From positions 1,426,001 to 1,490,000 of the forward strand of contig NC_020156.1 of NCBI RefSeq assembly GCF_000332115.1: a stretch of 64,000 bases of DNA, given 5' to 3'. The notes below the pieces were generated by a model. That model ran no database searches. It saw only the letters and a program-made list of their open reading frames with translations, and was not told the DNA's origin. Made by a program: the position numbers and the translations under genes. Every line of letters starts with the position of its first letter. Position 1 is the stretch's first letter. This DNA is from Nonlabens dokdonensis DSW-6. Lineage in GTDB: Bacteria; Bacteroidota; Bacteroidia; Flavobacteriales; Flavobacteriaceae. Of the stretch, positions 62,613 through 64,000 are shown piece after piece.

Positions 62613-64000
62613 TTATAAATTATCCAACTGGTTATCGCTGCCGCCGATGGTCCAAAAGAAGCCCACGAAGAAAAAACGATCTGCCGCCTGACCTATCTCG
62701 CGACGGTTGAACTGCCCTTGAACATCTGCTGTGTTGCTATATTGATAACCGAAAACATTATCTCTACCCAATACATTTGAAACCGAGAAGTACAAGATCT
62801 TTTGCTGGTCGATCAGGTAAGCCCAATTGAAATCCAGGCTTTGAAAAGAACTTGTTCTATCGTTTAAAAAACCGGTCTCATTTGCATTGGTAAAAGGACG
62901 ACCGCTAGAGTAATTGAAAGTAGCGCCTATTTGTGACTGCCAGTCTTCTATCCAATATTTAGTAACGAGGCTAAAATTATGGTCGGTAGCAAAATTAGGA
63001 GTCGCCTCCACAGGAAAATTACGAAACTGTCTTTTGGTATCCAGATAAGAATAACTCACCCAATAATCAAGGTTCTTAATCGAGGTCTCATCTCTCCAGA
63101 ACAAATCCAGTCCAGCTGCATAACCGCTACCATCATTACCGAGGTCACTATCAAATTGAACACGTTGCGTGTCATAAGTAAGTAACTGATCGTACTTTTT
63201 ATAATACGCCTCTGCTCGCAACATGCGATTGTTCTTTTTAAATAAGAAGTTGGCGATGTAATGTTGGGCGTTTTCAGGTTTTAGGTTTTCGTCGTATTGC
63301 TGTACGTTGTTTTGTGCACTTTGATAAAAATTACCATAAGCCAGAGAAAATTGAGATGCTGGATTGATACTTATAGCAGCACTTAATCGTGGTGATACTC
63401 TAAATTGATCGCTGGCTCCATAATAATCACCACGTATTCCAGCTTTAAATGCGAGATCTTTAGATGCAAAAACCTCAGCCTCTGTAAATGTTCCTGTGAT
63501 ACCGTGATTGATTCCTGTTTCAAAAGCTTCTGTTTCTAGCTGGATGTCTTCATTATAATTGATTACAAATTGCTCCACGCCCATGTTGAGTTTAAAGTAA
63601 TTGTTATAACGTTTTTGAAGTTTAAGTTTTGCATGTAATGCGTTTTCTACCGCTTTAATTTTTGTGGTTGCCACGTTAACGTCGTTATTATCGTGAGCGA
63701 GACTTACACCAGTTTCTATTTTCCAGCTGTCAGATAAATAACCATTATAATTTAAATTACCGTAATAATTTCTATTTCTTAAACCAAAATAGAATCCTTC
63801 TTCTACATCAATATCTTCTTGAATGATCGCAAAATCACTATAAGAATAGGCGCTATAAGCTTTAAATAGTCCTTTATCAAACTCGCGTCTGTAAACTGCT
63901 TCTCCATTAATGCTTTGGAAAGGTTTTTCAAAACGATTGTTTTGTGGGATCAACTCATTGTATGGCGCTAGATTGATGTATTGTGCATTCACACTCAAGC
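62613..64000 (-). CDS. TonB-dependent receptor (partial, 5' end beyond right edge)
   Basis: At least 462 codons of the C-terminal beta-barrel; the signal peptide and plug are outside the window. Barrel features include alternating aromatic strands (YSAYSYSDFAIIQE, LSAAISINPASQFSLAYGNF, NFLFKKNNRMLRAEAYYKKY, SSGRPFTNANETGFL) and a terminal strand RFFFVGFFWTIGG close to the C-terminus. The best match is a CirA/FecA-type receptor of unknown substrate. The gene precedes the small TPR protein gene. Confidence 0.85.
   Translation of the reverse strand, partial: LSVNAQYINLAPYNELIPQNNRFEKPFQSINGEAVYRREFDKGLFKAYSAYSYSDFAIIQEDIDVEEGFYFGLRNRNYYGNLNYNGYLSDSWKIETGVSLAHDNNDVNVATTKIKAVENALHAKLKLQKRYNNYFKLNMGVEQFVINYNEDIQLETEAFETGINHGITGTFTEAEVFASKDLAFKAGIRGDYYGASDQFRVSPRLSAAISINPASQFSLAYGNFYQSAQNNVQQYDENLKPENAQHYIANFLFKKNNRMLRAEAYYKKYDQLLTYDTQRVQFDSDLGNDGSGYAAGLDLFWRDETSIKNLDYWVSYSYLDTKRQFRNFPVEATPNFATDHNFSLVTKYWIEDWQSQIGATFNYSSGRPFTNANETGFLNDRTSSFQSLDFNWAYLIDQQKILYFSVSNVLGRDNVFGYQYSNTADVQGQFNRREIGQAADRFFFVGFFWTIGGSDNQLDNL

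Overview
The window is a stretch of an AT-rich Bacteroidetes chromosome, almost certainly from a marine-type Flavobacteriaceae. Supporting signs are the gliding/T9SS lipoprotein SprE/PorW, two proteins with C-terminal T9SS sorting domains, an ATP synthase a subunit with a long secreted N-terminus, many SxxC-type lipoproteins, flavobacterial families (DUF2480, DUF4254, DUF5687, DUF6168, DUF6252, DUF6341, DUF6427) and promoter boxes of the form TAnnTTTG. A genus such as Nonlabens or Dokdonia is only a guess. No rRNA, tRNA, CRISPR array, prophage or classical transposase was seen.

Layout. 1-1187: 5' part of an O-antigen ligase gene. 1393-5162: Fe-S assembly block (sufS, META-domain protein, sufE, sufT, DUF2480) followed by a TerB/J-domain protein. 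5213-6543: MNT/HEPN toxin-antitoxin pair overlapping truB. 6549-15080: minus-strand LEA-type lipoprotein, ABC ATPase, prolyl oligopeptidase with a T9SS propeller protein, asd, mscL, alr and tdk. 15169-23641: an acidic hypothetical, tandem DUF6252 lipoproteins, a hydrolase/ECF-sigma/membrane-protein operon and a 1403-residue T9SS protein. 24212-30255: ATP synthase operon (DUF6168, atpB, E, F, H, A, G) interrupted by an S23 four-helix-bundle gene. 30300-33329: bactofilin and SprE/PorW. 33565-37023: giant TraB/GumN protein. 37141-39970: two small paralogous membrane proteins, ABC ATPase and DUF5687 permease. 40063-41106: PaaE-like reductase. 41277-42036: a small unknown gene pair. 42385-44183: succinyl-CoA:3-ketoacid CoA-transferase genes split by a second S23 gene. 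44333-49975: LytM peptidase, a three-gene exopolysaccharide cluster, a CapK-like adenylating enzyme and a ParE-type toxin-antitoxin pair. 50133-54265: purD, DUF6341, DUF6427, DUF4254 and a family 9 glycosyltransferase. 54295-54938: a GIY-YIG gene bounded by two copies of a palindromic repeat. 54959-60481: alpha-2-macroglobulin. 60717-62510: small unknowns and a TPR-like protein. 62613-64000: 3' part of a TonB-dependent receptor gene.

Most genes are ordinary housekeeping. The unusual content is repetitive and mobile-like. (1) The 16-bp palindrome CGCTTTCGCGAAAGCG, or its 14-bp core, occurs 15 times at 2-7.5 kb spacing; 11 copies lie in frame inside unrelated genes, where they encode AFAKA, RFRES or LSRKR. 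(2) Two S23 genes sit between adjacent genes of conserved operons (atpA/atpG and scoA/scoB). Each is flanked by inverted arrays of 7-8 bp units and fills a gap of about 450 bp, which looks like a minimal mobile cassette. (3) A GIY-YIG endonuclease gene with its own promoter lies between direct copies of a 100-bp palindromic repeat. (4) A 37-bp hairpin occurs three times. (5) Another interspersed repeat has been absorbed into the signal peptide of a lipoprotein. Together these suggest several families of short repeats, two of them paired with small protein genes that might mobilise them.
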